Below the pieces are notes generated by a model. It searched no databases and was not told the DNA's origin. It saw only the letters and a list, made by a program, of their open reading frames with translations. Positions 1 through 6,723 of a stretch of DNA of 7,523 bases are shown in pieces. The stretch's first letter is position 1; every line of letters starts with the position of its first letter. The DNA is from Pseudomonadota bacterium (GTDB taxonomy: Bacteria; Desulfobacterota; BSN033; G020346125). A program made the position numbers and the translations under genes. The stretch lies in the NCBI GenBank assembly GCA_030673585.1, contig DAOVIU010000042.1, positions 1-7,523 of the forward strand, read 5' to 3'.

Positions 1-1203
1 AGTGAGCAGGAAATCAACGCCCAAGGAGGCCACCTTCTCCCCGATCCGCGCATGGGCTTCCTCGCTGAATCGGCCCAATTCCAACATATCCCCTAAGACG
101 GCGATCTCCCGTTCTGCCTCCTTGATCTCCGAGAGGACCTTCAAGGCGAGTTCCATGGATCTGGGATTTGCGTTATAAGCATCGTTGATGATGGTGGCCC
201 CGTTGTCCAACCGTATGATTTCCATGCGCATGGAAAAGGGCTTAAATCCCTCCAGGCGTTCCTTGATTTCCCTCAACTGCACCCCGAAAATCGAGGCCAC
301 AGCTGCCCCAGTCAGGGCATTGTATACGGAGGAAATTCCCATCATGGGAAAGGCGACTTCAACCTCCTCTCCCCTCAATGCCAGGCTGAACCGGACCCCC
401 TTTCCCCCTTCGATGCGGACCCTCTGGGCCATCAGATCACTGGTGACCTCCAGCCCAAAGGTGACCCTTTTTCCGGGATAGCCCTCCGCACATTTCATCA
501 CGTTCACATCGTCTTGGTTGACCACTATCACCCCGTCGGGTCGCATGGTATACCATAGTTCCCCTTTTGCCCTCACCAATTCCTCAAAGGTACCAAGGAC
601 CTCCAGGTGCGCTTCGCTGATGTTTGTGATGAGGCCGACGTCCGGGTTGGCAATCTCGGTCATCCTCTCTATTTCGCCCTTCACGTTCATCCCCATCTCC
701 ACCACAGCCATATCGTGTTCGGCACGGAGATCCAACAGGGTGAGGGGGAGCCCTACCAAGTTATTTCGATTTCCCGAGGTCTTCAACACCCTGAAGGATC
801 CCTCGAGCAGAGTTGCGACGATCTCCTTGGTGGTCGTTTTTCCGTTACTCCCGGCAATAGCAATGAGGGGAATGGGATGACCCTTCCTCCAGGATTTGGC
901 GATATCCCCTAGGGCCCTCAAGGTATCTTCGACTGCGATGATGGCTTTTTCGCCCAGGCCGAGGGCGCCCGTTTGGTCCAGGAATCCGTTTTCGATGAGG
1001 ACTCCCTCCGCCCCTTTCTCCATCGCCTCCTTGATGAATTGGTGCCCGTCGAATCTCACCCCCCTCAGGGCTATGAAAACGTCCCCCCTTTCGATGGTCC
1101 GCGAGTCGATGGAGATTTCCCCGAATACCGTGCTGGAATCGCCTCTTATCATAGCACCAGCCGTCGAATCCAAGATTTCTTGGAGGGAGAAGCTATTTCT
1201 CAT
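1..1203 (-). CDS. murF: UDP-N-acetylmuramoyl-tripeptide--D-alanyl-D-alanine ligase MurF (3' end beyond window)
   Basis: MurF is the cytoplasmic ATP-dependent ligase that adds D-Ala-D-Ala to UDP-MurNAc-tripeptide, the last Mur ligase step before lipid I. Reading the minus strand from the ATG at 1203 gives 401 uninterrupted residues up to the window edge; the family is usually about 450-470, so roughly the last 50-70 are missing. Visible signatures are the N-terminal DSRTIERGDVFIALRG (33-48), the P-loop GSNGKTTTKE (118-127), GNRNNLVGLPLTLL (144-157), VVEMGM (167-172), the NISEAHLE segment (194-201), a candidate carbamylated lysine in RAKGEL (K213), DAYNANPRSM (341-350) and VLGDMLELG (369-377). 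The start overlaps the murE stop by 11 bp in another frame, which implies translational coupling; the ribosome site (GAAAAGA, 1211-1217) is weak. One oddity is GISSVYNA at 289-296, where MurF proteins usually have GxHNVxNA. The identification is firm. Confidence 0.96.
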   Translation of the reverse strand, partial: MRNSFSLQEILDSTAGAMIRGDSSTVFGEISIDSRTIERGDVFIALRGVRFDGHQFIKEAMEKGAEGVLIENGFLDQTGALGLGEKAIIAVEDTLRALGDIAKSWRKGHPIPLIAIAGSNGKTTTKEIVATLLEGSFRVLKTSGNRNNLVGLPLTLLDLRAEHDMAVVEMGMNVKGEIERMTEIANPDVGLITNISEAHLEVLGTFEELVRAKGELWYTMRPDGVIVVNQDDVNVMKCAEGYPGKRVTFGLEVTSDLMAQRVRIEGGKGVRFSLALRGEEVEVAFPMMGISSVYNALTGAAVASIFGVQLREIKERLEGFKPFSMRMEIIRLDNGATIINDAYNANPRSMELALKVLSEIKEAEREIAVLGDMLELGRFSEEAHARIGEKVASLGVDFLLT

Positions 1204-2722
1204 CTTTCATTCTTTTCAGGGCTTCCCTGATCTCATGGCGATCGTCGAAGGGGAACCTTTCCCTCCCGATGATCTGATAATCCTCATGCCCTTTCCCCGC
1301 GACCAGGACCACATCGCCGGCTTTGGCGAGTTCAATGGCCAACCGGATGCCTTTCCTTCTCTCCGAGACTTTGACGTACCCCTTCTCCCCGAACCCCCGG
1401 GCCAACCCCTTTCGGTCCATCGCGGGAATGGACTCAGTCCTCATTCCCCGCTCAATCTCCTTGATGATGGTAGTTGGGTCCTCGGTCCGTGGGTTATCAG
1501 AGGTGATCACGGCGAGATGGCTATACCGGCCGGCTATTGCACCCATGAGAGGCCGCTTCCCCCTATCGCGATCCCCACCACAGCCGAAAACGGTGATAAT
1601 CCTTCCTCCTCCCTTGGCGGTCTTCAGGGCCCTCAAAATTCGCTCCAATGCGTCGGGCGTATGGGCATAGTCGACGAAGACGTGCACCCCCCTATCGTTC
1701 CTGATCCTCTCAACCCTGCCCGGTACACCGCCAAGGGCCTCAATGCCCCTTTGCATGGCCTCCAGGTCCACCTTTGAGGCGAGCCCGATTCCCACGGAGG
1801 CGAGGATATTATAGAGGTTAAACTCCCCAAGGAGGGGAGAGCGAAAGGAGAAGCCCCCATTGGGGGTGATAACCTCCGCCGAGAGGCCGCTGATAGAGGC
1901 ATGGATATCCCTGGCAGAGATGTGCCTCTTCCCCTCTAACCCATAGCTCATCTTAGGAAGGGGGAGCATCTTCCAGAGAGCTCGTCCCTTGGGGTCATCG
2001 AGATTGATGAGGGCCACGGAGTGGGGCTTCATGCTTTGCCGTAAGAACCGGGTGAAGAGGCTGGCCTTGGTCTCGAAATAGTGATCCATCGTCTTATGGT
2101 AATCCAGATGATCCGGGGTCAAATTGGTGAAAACCCCGATAGCGAAGTGGCATCCCTCCGTTCTGTGCTGATGTAAGGCATGGGAGGAAACCTCCATGAT
2201 TACATGGGAGACTCCTTGCTCAAGCATCTCCTTCAACATCTTTTGGAGATCGTAGGATTCGGGTGTTGTCGTTGTCGCCCTGCGAAAAGTCCCTTCGAAA
2301 TGGTAGTCGATGGTTCCGATGACACCGGTGCTGAAACCCGCCCCTTTGAGGATGGATTCGGCGAGATATGTCGTGGTGGTTTTTCCATTCGTGCCGGTGA
2401 TGCCGATGAGCGTCATGTCGGCCGAGGGATTGTCGAAGAAAGCCGTCGAGATCCCCCCCAGGGCCTTTCGGCTGTTTTCCACCACTACTGTGGGGATTCC
2501 CGCAATCCTTCGATTTTCGTCCTCCAGGACCACCGCGCGTGCTCCCCTTTCAATGGCTTCCTCTATATAATCGTGTCCGTCTGCATCCTGTCCCCTCATG
2601 GCAACGAAGACGGAGCCCCTTTCAAGCTGTCTCGAATTGTAGGCAATTCCCTCAATTTCGATGGACGTCTCCCCATGGATTTGCCGGGGCTCCAGTCCTC
2701 TCACCAAGTCCCTCAGTTTCAT
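1193..2722 (-). CDS. murE: UDP-N-acetylmuramoyl-L-alanyl-D-glutamate--2,6-diaminopimelate ligase MurE
   Basis: MurE adds the third stem-peptide residue to UDP-MurNAc-L-Ala-D-Glu in the cytoplasm, using ATP. The 509-residue product has all three Mur ligase domains: the N-terminal substrate domain with YNSRQLERGSVFVAMRG (28-44) and DGHDYIEEA (48-56); the central ATPase domain with P-loop GITGTNGKTTTT (107-118), the TTTPES region (151-156), MEVSSHAL (176-183), NLTPDHLDYH (200-209) and a candidate carbamylated lysine K219; and the C-terminal domain with DYAHTPDAL (351-359), FGCGGDRDRGKRP (379-391), DNPRTEDP (409-416) and AGKGHEDYQ (475-483). The DNPR motif is the known determinant for meso-diaminopimelate rather than L-lysine. 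Length is typical. A G-rich ribosome site (GGGGGA, 2732-2737) lies 9 nt before the ATG. The gene follows ftsI by 19 bp and overlaps murF, so it is internal to the operon. Confidence 0.98.
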   Translation of the reverse strand: MKLRDLVRGLEPRQIHGETSIEIEGIAYNSRQLERGSVFVAMRGQDADGHDYIEEAIERGARAVVLEDENRRIAGIPTVVVENSRKALGGISTAFFDNPSADMTLIGITGTNGKTTTTYLAESILKGAGFSTGVIGTIDYHFEGTFRRATTTTPESYDLQKMLKEMLEQGVSHVIMEVSSHALHQHRTEGCHFAIGVFTNLTPDHLDYHKTMDHYFETKASLFTRFLRQSMKPHSVALINLDDPKGRALWKMLPLPKMSYGLEGKRHISARDIHASISGLSAEVITPNGGFSFRSPLLGEFNLYNILASVGIGLASKVDLEAMQRGIEALGGVPGRVERIRNDRGVHVFVDYAHTPDALERILRALKTAKGGGRIITVFGCGGDRDRGKRPLMGAIAGRYSHLAVITSDNPRTEDPTTIIKEIERGMRTESIPAMDRKGLARGFGEKGYVKVSERRKGIRLAIELAKAGDVVLVAGKGHEDYQIIGRERFPFDDRHEIREALKRMKDEK

Positions 2723-2741
2723 GGATAGCTATCCCCCGACT

Positions 2742-4706
2742 TCAAGAATCCGGCCTAAAGGTAAGAGAACACGCATCCCCTTTTTCCACTATTGTCCCGG
2801 GGCTGGGGCGTTGATTGACTACCTTGCCGGTTCCGGAAACCGCAACCGGTAATTGTAGGGCCCTTACCCTATTCAAGGCAGCTCGCATGCTCAATCCCCT
2901 GAGATCGGGCATCCTCCCTGAAGGTTTCCCCCGATGCACTACGGTTTGGGAAGGGATTTTCGGGGGCCGCCCCGCGGTTCTCCTTGCCGAGACCTTGGCC
3001 ATGATAGTTGTTCGTGTTGGGGGGACGTTGAGGTACTGCAGCGATCGCACAGCGACATTCTTGAAGACGGGCCCGGCAACCCGTCCCCCATAGGGGATCC
3101 CCTGGGGTTCATCAATTACCACAAGAATAACCAGGCGCGGCTGATTGCTGGGTACATATCCCACGAAAGAGCTGATGAATCGATCCTCGTAATAGCCTCC
3201 CACGAGCCTATCCACCTTCTGGGCCGTTCCGGTTTTCCCCGCAACCTCGTAATGTTGCAGGGCCGCCCTCGTTCCGGTCCCCCCTTCCTCCACAGTGCGC
3301 CTGAGGATCGAGGTCATTACCCGGGCCGTCTCTTCCGATAAGACCCGCCTGATGATTACCGGGTGGAATTGCCTTACTACTTTCCCCTCCAGGTCGACGA
3401 TGCGATCAATCACATAGGGCCTCAACAGATTTCCCCCGTTGGCAATAGCGGAGATGGCGGTCATGAGTTGAACGGCTGTTACGGCCACACCCTGTCCAAA
3501 GCCGATATTCCCCAGCGCGACCTCAGACCACGTTTTTGGAGATCTTACGATACCCTTGGCTTCGCCGGGAAGATCAATTCCCGTCTTACGGCCGAAGCCG
3601 AATTTCCGAATGTAGCCGTAGAACTTCTCCCTCCCCAAACGTTTGGCGATCTTCGCCGCCCCAATATTGCTGGAATACTTGATGATATGTTCAAGGGACA
3701 GCCATCCGTGTTTTTTTACATCGTGGATAGTTCTGCCCGAAAGGATATACGAACCATTTTCGCAGAAGAAGATGTCGTGTCTCTTGGCCACCTTCTCTTG
3801 AAGGGCGGCCGAGGCCAGAAATACCTTAAACACGGAGCCGGGTTCGAACATATCGGTCACAGTCCTATTTCTCCATGTCTTCGGCGGATAATCCCAGAAT
3901 CGATTGGGGTTAAAGGACGGGTAATTGGCCATAGCTAAAATCTTTCCGCTGGTGGGATCCATAACGACAGCCATTCCCCATTTCGCTTTTTGCCCGTCTA
4001 CGGCATCCTTTAATTCCGTCTCCACGGCGTGTTGGATGTTCGTGTCAATGGTCAAATAGAGGTTGTAATTCTCAGGCGATTTTCCCAGAATGGGAACCTC
4101 GGTAATAATCTCCCTTCCAAAGGCATCCTTCCCCAAGATGAGTCGTGTTGTATTGCCCGAGAGGGTGACATCGTATTTGGCCTCTATACCCTCTAGGCCC
4201 TTCGAATCTATCCCCACAAATCCGATAAGATGAGCGGCTAAATGGGAATGGGGATAGAACCGCCTGCTTTCCTTCACGAAGTAAATGCCTTTGAGCCCTA
4301 CCTTGTTTATCCCCGCCGTCTCCTTTGGGGTTACCTTCCTTTTTACCCAGACAAAGCTCTTTTCCCCCTTCAATTTTTTGGCCAGGGCTCTCCAGTTGAG
4401 ATTGAGGATATTGGCGAGCTTTTTGGCTGTCTGAGAGGGATTTTTCACCTCAGAGGACCTCGCGTAGACGGAATCAACATCTATGCTTGCGGCCAGATTG
4501 TTTCCCTTTACATCATAGATGGTTCCCCTTTTGGGAGTGAAGGTGATGATGCTCTGATGCTGCTTCGACGCCAATCGAGAAAGATCATCTTTCTTCACCA
4601 GCTGAAGGTGAATAATCCGGAGGAAGAGAAAAGGGAAGCAGAGAAAAAGGAGGGCGAAGACAACGAATATACGAACTTTTGTCCAATTGACGGATTTTGG
4701 TTTCAT
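2742..4706 (-). CDS. ftsI: Septal class B penicillin-binding protein FtsI (PBP3) with C-terminal PASTA domain
   Basis: FtsI is the D,D-transpeptidase that cross-links septal peptidoglycan in the periplasm and is a target of beta-lactams. The 654-residue product has a short cytoplasmic tail, one membrane anchor (about 11-36, followed by the typical IIHLQLVKKD), a dimerisation or pedestal domain starting at KRGTIYDVKGNNLA (59-72), and a transpeptidase domain of about 240-555. The three catalytic motifs are intact: SVFK with nucleophile S291 and K294, SSN at 345-347, and KTG at 491-493. After a basic proline-rich linker (about 561-597), residues 598-652 form one PASTA-like domain (MPDLRGLSMRAAL to SPGTIVEKGDACSLTF). 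E. coli FtsI lacks this, whereas SpoVD/PBP2x-type and many deltaproteobacterial homologues have it. The ATG overlaps the ftsL stop as ATGA, with no strong ribosome site, so translation is probably coupled to ftsL. In a Gram-positive host the name would be pbpB or spoVD. Confidence 0.96.
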   Translation of the reverse strand: MKPKSVNWTKVRIFVVFALLFLCFPFLFLRIIHLQLVKKDDLSRLASKQHQSIITFTPKRGTIYDVKGNNLAASIDVDSVYARSSEVKNPSQTAKKLANILNLNWRALAKKLKGEKSFVWVKRKVTPKETAGINKVGLKGIYFVKESRRFYPHSHLAAHLIGFVGIDSKGLEGIEAKYDVTLSGNTTRLILGKDAFGREIITEVPILGKSPENYNLYLTIDTNIQHAVETELKDAVDGQKAKWGMAVVMDPTSGKILAMANYPSFNPNRFWDYPPKTWRNRTVTDMFEPGSVFKVFLASAALQEKVAKRHDIFFCENGSYILSGRTIHDVKKHGWLSLEHIIKYSSNIGAAKIAKRLGREKFYGYIRKFGFGRKTGIDLPGEAKGIVRSPKTWSEVALGNIGFGQGVAVTAVQLMTAISAIANGGNLLRPYVIDRIVDLEGKVVRQFHPVIIRRVLSEETARVMTSILRRTVEEGGTGTRAALQHYEVAGKTGTAQKVDRLVGGYYEDRFISSFVGYVPSNQPRLVILVVIDEPQGIPYGGRVAGPVFKNVAVRSLQYLNVPPTRTTIMAKVSARRTAGRPPKIPSQTVVHRGKPSGRMPDLRGLSMRAALNRVRALQLPVAVSGTGKVVNQRPSPGTIVEKGDACSLTFRPDS

Positions 4707-5053
4707 TTCATCAATATGATCTGCCCGGGAAGAGGTTTCTCCATGCCCAATTCATCCCGGGCAATCCTTTCAATCCTCGCCAGGGATTTGAGGAGCGCTA
4801 TCTCGATCTGTAATTTCTTATTATCCTGAACTGATTTCCAATGTGTGTCCATGGCCTCCGAGAGGTCGTAGCCCAGGTTGATCACCAGAACCCGGGACCA
4901 GACGTAGAAGAGGGAACTGGCTATCAAGGCAGCGATGATGCAAAATGCGAGAAAACCGCTCATTTTTCCCCTGGCCTTGGCTTTCGCCTTTTCCGGACTT
5001 GCCATGCCGTCTAGGGGATAGGCTATCAATGATGGGAAAATGAACTTGCCCAT
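4703..5053 (-). CDS. ftsL: Cell division protein FtsL-like (small bitopic membrane protein)
   Basis: FtsL is a bitopic divisome protein that works with FtsB/DivIC and FtsQ to recruit and activate FtsWI. The chosen start gives 116 residues: a basic cytoplasmic N-terminus (SPEKAKAKARGKM, 19-31), one transmembrane helix (about 33-53, GFLAFCIIAALIASSLFYVW) and a periplasmic coiled coil (about 64-100). The C-terminus reads RIERIARDELGMEKPLPGQIILM, which matches the usual FtsL ending in which RIE-IA---LGM is followed by P and Q. Sequence conservation in this family is low, so the call rests on topology, this ending and the position between rsmH and ftsI. The ATG at 5053 lies 1 nt after the rsmH stop and 6 nt after AAAGGG. 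An upstream ATG at 5086 would overlap rsmH by 32 bp, and an internal ATG at 5005 has no purine-rich site before it, so both are less likely. Confidence 0.88.
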   Translation of the reverse strand: MGKFIFPSLIAYPLDGMASPEKAKAKARGKMSGFLAFCIIAALIASSLFYVWSRVLVINLGYDLSEAMDTHWKSVQDNKKLQIEIALLKSLARIERIARDELGMEKPLPGQIILMK

Positions 5054-5054
5054 T

Positions 5055-5942
5055 TCAAACCCTTTCCGCAATCCTGAACCTGGCACTCCTTGTCCTTGGG
5101 TTTTCCCGAATTTGCCCCTTTGAGGGGGAGATGGGTTTTTTGGTGATAACGGTTATCAACCCCAGGGGTTTCTCGTATTGTCGAAAGGTCTCCTTGACGA
5201 TTCGGTCTTCCAGGGAGTGAAAGGATATAACGCAGAGACGTCCCCCGCTCTTCAACAGGGGAATGCCGTCTCGGATCGCCGTCCTTAGGTTCTCGAGTTC
5301 ATCGTTCACCGCTATCCTAATGGCCTGAAAGGCTTTTGTGGCGGGATGAATACGACGAGGTGGCCTCAAGACGGCTGCCGATATGATATCGCTGAGTTGG
5401 GTCGTGGTGACGATTGGGGCCTTTTCCCGATACCGTACGATGGCCCTGGCGATCCTCCTTGCCCACCTGCCTTCGCCAAACCTCCGAAGGATTCCCTCCA
5501 ATTCCTCACCGGGGAGCGAGTTGACCAGCTTTGATGCGGGTTCTCCTTGGGTTCGATCCATCCTCATATCCAGGGGCCCCTCCGATTGGAAGCTGAAGCC
5601 TCGCGCCGCATCGGCCAATTGCGGATACGAAACCCCCAGATCCAGTAGTATACCGTCCACCTTGCCGATATTTAATCTCCCCAATATTTCCCCCAGATGG
5701 GAGAAATTTCCGTGAATGATGGTGATTCGACCCCCATAGGGCTTGAGCCTTTCGCGGGCCCACTCAATGGCTGCTTCATCTCGGTCGATACCAATAAGTC
5801 TACCCGTCGGTGAGCTTCGTTCCAGAATCTTGAGGGCGTGCCCTGCACCACCCAGGGTTCCATCGACATATATCCCTTCGGAATGTGGGCGGAGAAATTC
5901 AATTACTTCCCCTACCAGCACGGGGAGATGTTCATAGGCCAT
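5055..5942 (-). CDS. rsmH: 16S rRNA (cytosine(1402)-N(4))-methyltransferase RsmH (MraW)
   Basis: RsmH uses S-adenosylmethionine to methylate N4 of C1402 in 16S rRNA, a decoding-centre modification. With the start at 5942 the protein has 295 residues, close to the usual 300-315. It opens with MAYEHLPVLVGEVIEFL, the standard RsmH N-terminus. SAM-binding motifs are YVDGTLGGAGH (25-35) and GIDRD (51-55). Further family marks are DLGVSYPQL (101-109, where homologues commonly have DLGVSSPQL), RGFSF (114-118), GPLDMRMD (122-129), RRFGEGRWARRIARAI (153-168), HPATKAFQAIRIAVNDEL (199-216) and ISFHSLEDRIVK (239-250). An in-frame ATG at 5981 would add 13 residues (MKAWGALHEDNRD) but has no ribosome site; the chosen ATG has GAGGAT 9 nt upstream and matches the family N-terminus. 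It lies between mraZ and ftsL, its conserved position. Confidence 0.96.
   Translation of the reverse strand: MAYEHLPVLVGEVIEFLRPHSEGIYVDGTLGGAGHALKILERSSPTGRLIGIDRDEAAIEWARERLKPYGGRITIIHGNFSHLGEILGRLNIGKVDGILLDLGVSYPQLADAARGFSFQSEGPLDMRMDRTQGEPASKLVNSLPGEELEGILRRFGEGRWARRIARAIVRYREKAPIVTTTQLSDIISAAVLRPPRRIHPATKAFQAIRIAVNDELENLRTAIRDGIPLLKSGGRLCVISFHSLEDRIVKETFRQYEKPLGLITVITKKPISPSKGQIRENPRTRSARFRIAERV
5060..5067 (-). promoter_or_regulatory. ftsL ribosome binding site
   Basis: GGAAAGGG on the minus strand ends 6 nt before the ATG at 5053 and lies inside the last codons of rsmH. It favours the 116-residue FtsL over a longer or shorter form. Confidence 0.65.
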
Positions 5943-5951
5943 ATCTCGGTT

Positions 5952-5957
5952 ATCCTC
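5952..5957 (-). promoter_or_regulatory. rsmH ribosome binding site
   Basis: GAGGAT on the minus strand lies 9 nt before the ATG at 5942. The alternative ATG at 5981 is preceded by CTAACCGAATGC, with no Shine-Dalgarno-like stretch, so this site decides the start choice. Confidence 0.65.
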
Positions 5958-5989
5958 ATGTAGCGCGCCCCATGCTTTCATGCATTCGG

Positions 5990-6430
5990 TTAGAGGCCCA
6001 ACTCGGAAAGGACATCGCTAATCTGGTCGAAGTTCTCATGGGCCTTAATCATCTGCTCGCTCCACCTGTCCTTTGACCAGATCTCGATCTTCTTCAATTG
6101 TCCGACTAACACCACTTCCTTATCCAGGTCTGCATACTCCCTCAGGGTCTGAGGTATGAGAATCCTTCCCTGTTTGTCCACGGTGCACTCGACGGCACTG
6201 GAATAGAAGAATCTCAGGAAGGAACGCGCCTCTTTCTTCACCATCGACAGTGAACTGACCTTTTCCTCCAGGTGAATCCATTCCTCAAAGGGGAAAGCCA
6301 CCAAACATCCGTCGAAATTGGTGACGAAAAGGCGGTCGTCGTACTTTTTGCCCAGCACTTCCCGAAATTTTGCGGGTATGCTCACCCTTCCCTTTGGGTC
6401 GATGGTATGTTCGTATCTTCCCCTGAACAT
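5990..6430 (-). CDS. mraZ: Transcriptional regulator MraZ
   Basis: MraZ is a DNA-binding protein with two AbrB/SpoVT-like swapped-hairpin modules. It forms rings and controls its own dcw operon by binding short repeats near the promoter. The 146-residue product starts MFRGRYEHTIDPKGRVSIPAKFRE, the classic first module (about 5-45). The second module is ECTVDKQGRILIPQTLREYADL (about 80-110), followed by VVLVGQLKKIEIWSKDRW, typical of the family. Length fits the usual 140-155 residues. The ATG at 6430 has AAAGGG 7 nt upstream. A GTG at 6451 is in frame and would add seven residues (MVRKGNS), but it lies inside the operator repeats and the homologous N-terminus begins at MFRG. It is the first gene of the minus-strand operon and lies directly downstream of its own predicted binding sites. 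Confidence 0.96.
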   Translation of the reverse strand: MFRGRYEHTIDPKGRVSIPAKFREVLGKKYDDRLFVTNFDGCLVAFPFEEWIHLEEKVSSLSMVKKEARSFLRFFYSSAVECTVDKQGRILIPQTLREYADLDKEVVLVGQLKKIEIWSKDRWSEQMIKAHENFDQISDVLSELGL

Positions 6431-6437
6431 GCTATTT

Positions 6438-6443
6438 CCCTTT
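6438..6443 (-). promoter_or_regulatory. mraZ ribosome binding site (overlaps fourth operator-like repeat)
   Basis: AAAGGG on the minus strand lies 7 nt before the ATG at 6430 and supports that start over the GTG at 6451. The same bases belong to GAAAGGG, a degenerate fourth copy in phase with the AAAGTGG operator repeats. Confidence 0.75.
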
Positions 6444-6447
6444 CTCA

Positions 6448-6474
6448 CCACTTTTTACCACTTTATCCCACTTT
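6448..6474 (-). promoter_or_regulatory. MraZ operator: three AAAGTGG repeats
   Basis: On the minus strand AAAGTGG occurs exactly three times (6468-6474, 6458-6464, 6448-6454), each separated by 3 nt, giving a strict 10 bp period. A degenerate copy, GAAAGGG (6438-6444), continues the phase. Reported MraZ sites are TGGG-type repeats at a 10 bp period in E. coli and AAAGTG(G/T)-N3 repeats in mycoplasmas, and this array fits both. It covers the predicted transcription start (about 6473) and early leader of mraZ, a position that suits autorepression. The repeats are seen directly; binding by this MraZ is inferred. Confidence 0.88.
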
Positions 6475-6479
6475 TCTTA

Positions 6480-6508
6480 TTAATAGACTTTAAATTTCCA
6501 CTTGTCAA
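6480..6508 (-). promoter_or_regulatory. mraZ operon promoter (sigma70-type)
   Basis: On the minus strand a perfect -35 TTGACA (6503-6508) is followed after 17 nt by TATTAA (6480-6485), a 4/6 match to the -10 consensus. Transcription would start near 6473, inside the first AAAGTGG repeat, leaving a leader of about 43 nt before mraZ. The promoter would serve the whole dcw operon seen here. Confidence 0.75.
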
Positions 6509-6517
6509 GGGAAATTT
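6492..6517. repeat. Near-perfect 26 bp dyad centred on the mraZ -35 element
   Basis: Arms AAATTTCC (6492-6499) and GGAAATTT (6510-6517) are perfect inverted repeats. The 10 bp between them continues the symmetry as CTTG-T-CAAG, with one extra base on the left side. The -35 hexamer lies in the centre. This could be an operator for a repressor or activator distinct from MraZ. On the plus strand a run of six T follows at 6521-6526, so a weak terminator facing ligA is an alternative reading. Confidence 0.6.
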
Positions 6518-6554
6518 CGCTTTTTTCTAACTAGCTATAATTTTTGGAGTTTTT

Positions 6555-6631
6555 GTAATTATCGGAACATTGTGCCTTCTAATTTACAGAAAGGTGAAAT
6601 ATGAATAATTTTAGGTAATTAACGGAATAAT
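6555..6631 (+). repeat. Imperfect 17 bp direct repeat pair, 60 bp apart
   Basis: GTAATTATCGGAACATT (6555-6571) and GTAATTAACGGAATAAT (6615-6631) match at 14 of 17 positions and start exactly 60 bp apart. They share GTAATTA, one variable base and CGGAA. They could be paired sites for one DNA-binding protein on one helix face; in DNA this AT-rich a chance origin is possible, although the CGGAA part is not AT-rich. Confidence 0.45.
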
Positions 6632-6723
6632 TTAAATCATATTCTTTAATAATATCTCTAAATGTCTATTTTTATTATAAAATTGGATTTTAATATCGTA
6701 GCTTAGTTCTCATTTTCCAAGGC

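Noticed and set aside
896..1777. Long plus-strand reading frame (293 codons) opposite murF and murE
   Set aside because: It is antisense to two strongly recognisable Mur ligases, its translation resembles no family, and no ribosome site or promoter supports it. The same holds for the other plus-strand frames under ftsI, ftsL, rsmH and mraZ.
5990..6451. Longer MraZ from the GTG at 6451
   Set aside because: The GTG lies within the third operator repeat, and the added residues MVRKGNS precede the family's normal MFRG start, which has its own ribosome site.
6536..6541. Plus-strand TATAAT as an extra ligA promoter
   Set aside because: No acceptable -35 lies 16-18 bp upstream, and -10-like hexamers are expected by chance at 21% G+C. 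The same applies to a minus-strand TATAAT at 6674-6679.
6601..6618. Five-codon minigene (MNNFR) with AAGGTG upstream
   Set aside because: It is too short to separate from chance in AT-rich DNA, and there is no promoter nearby.
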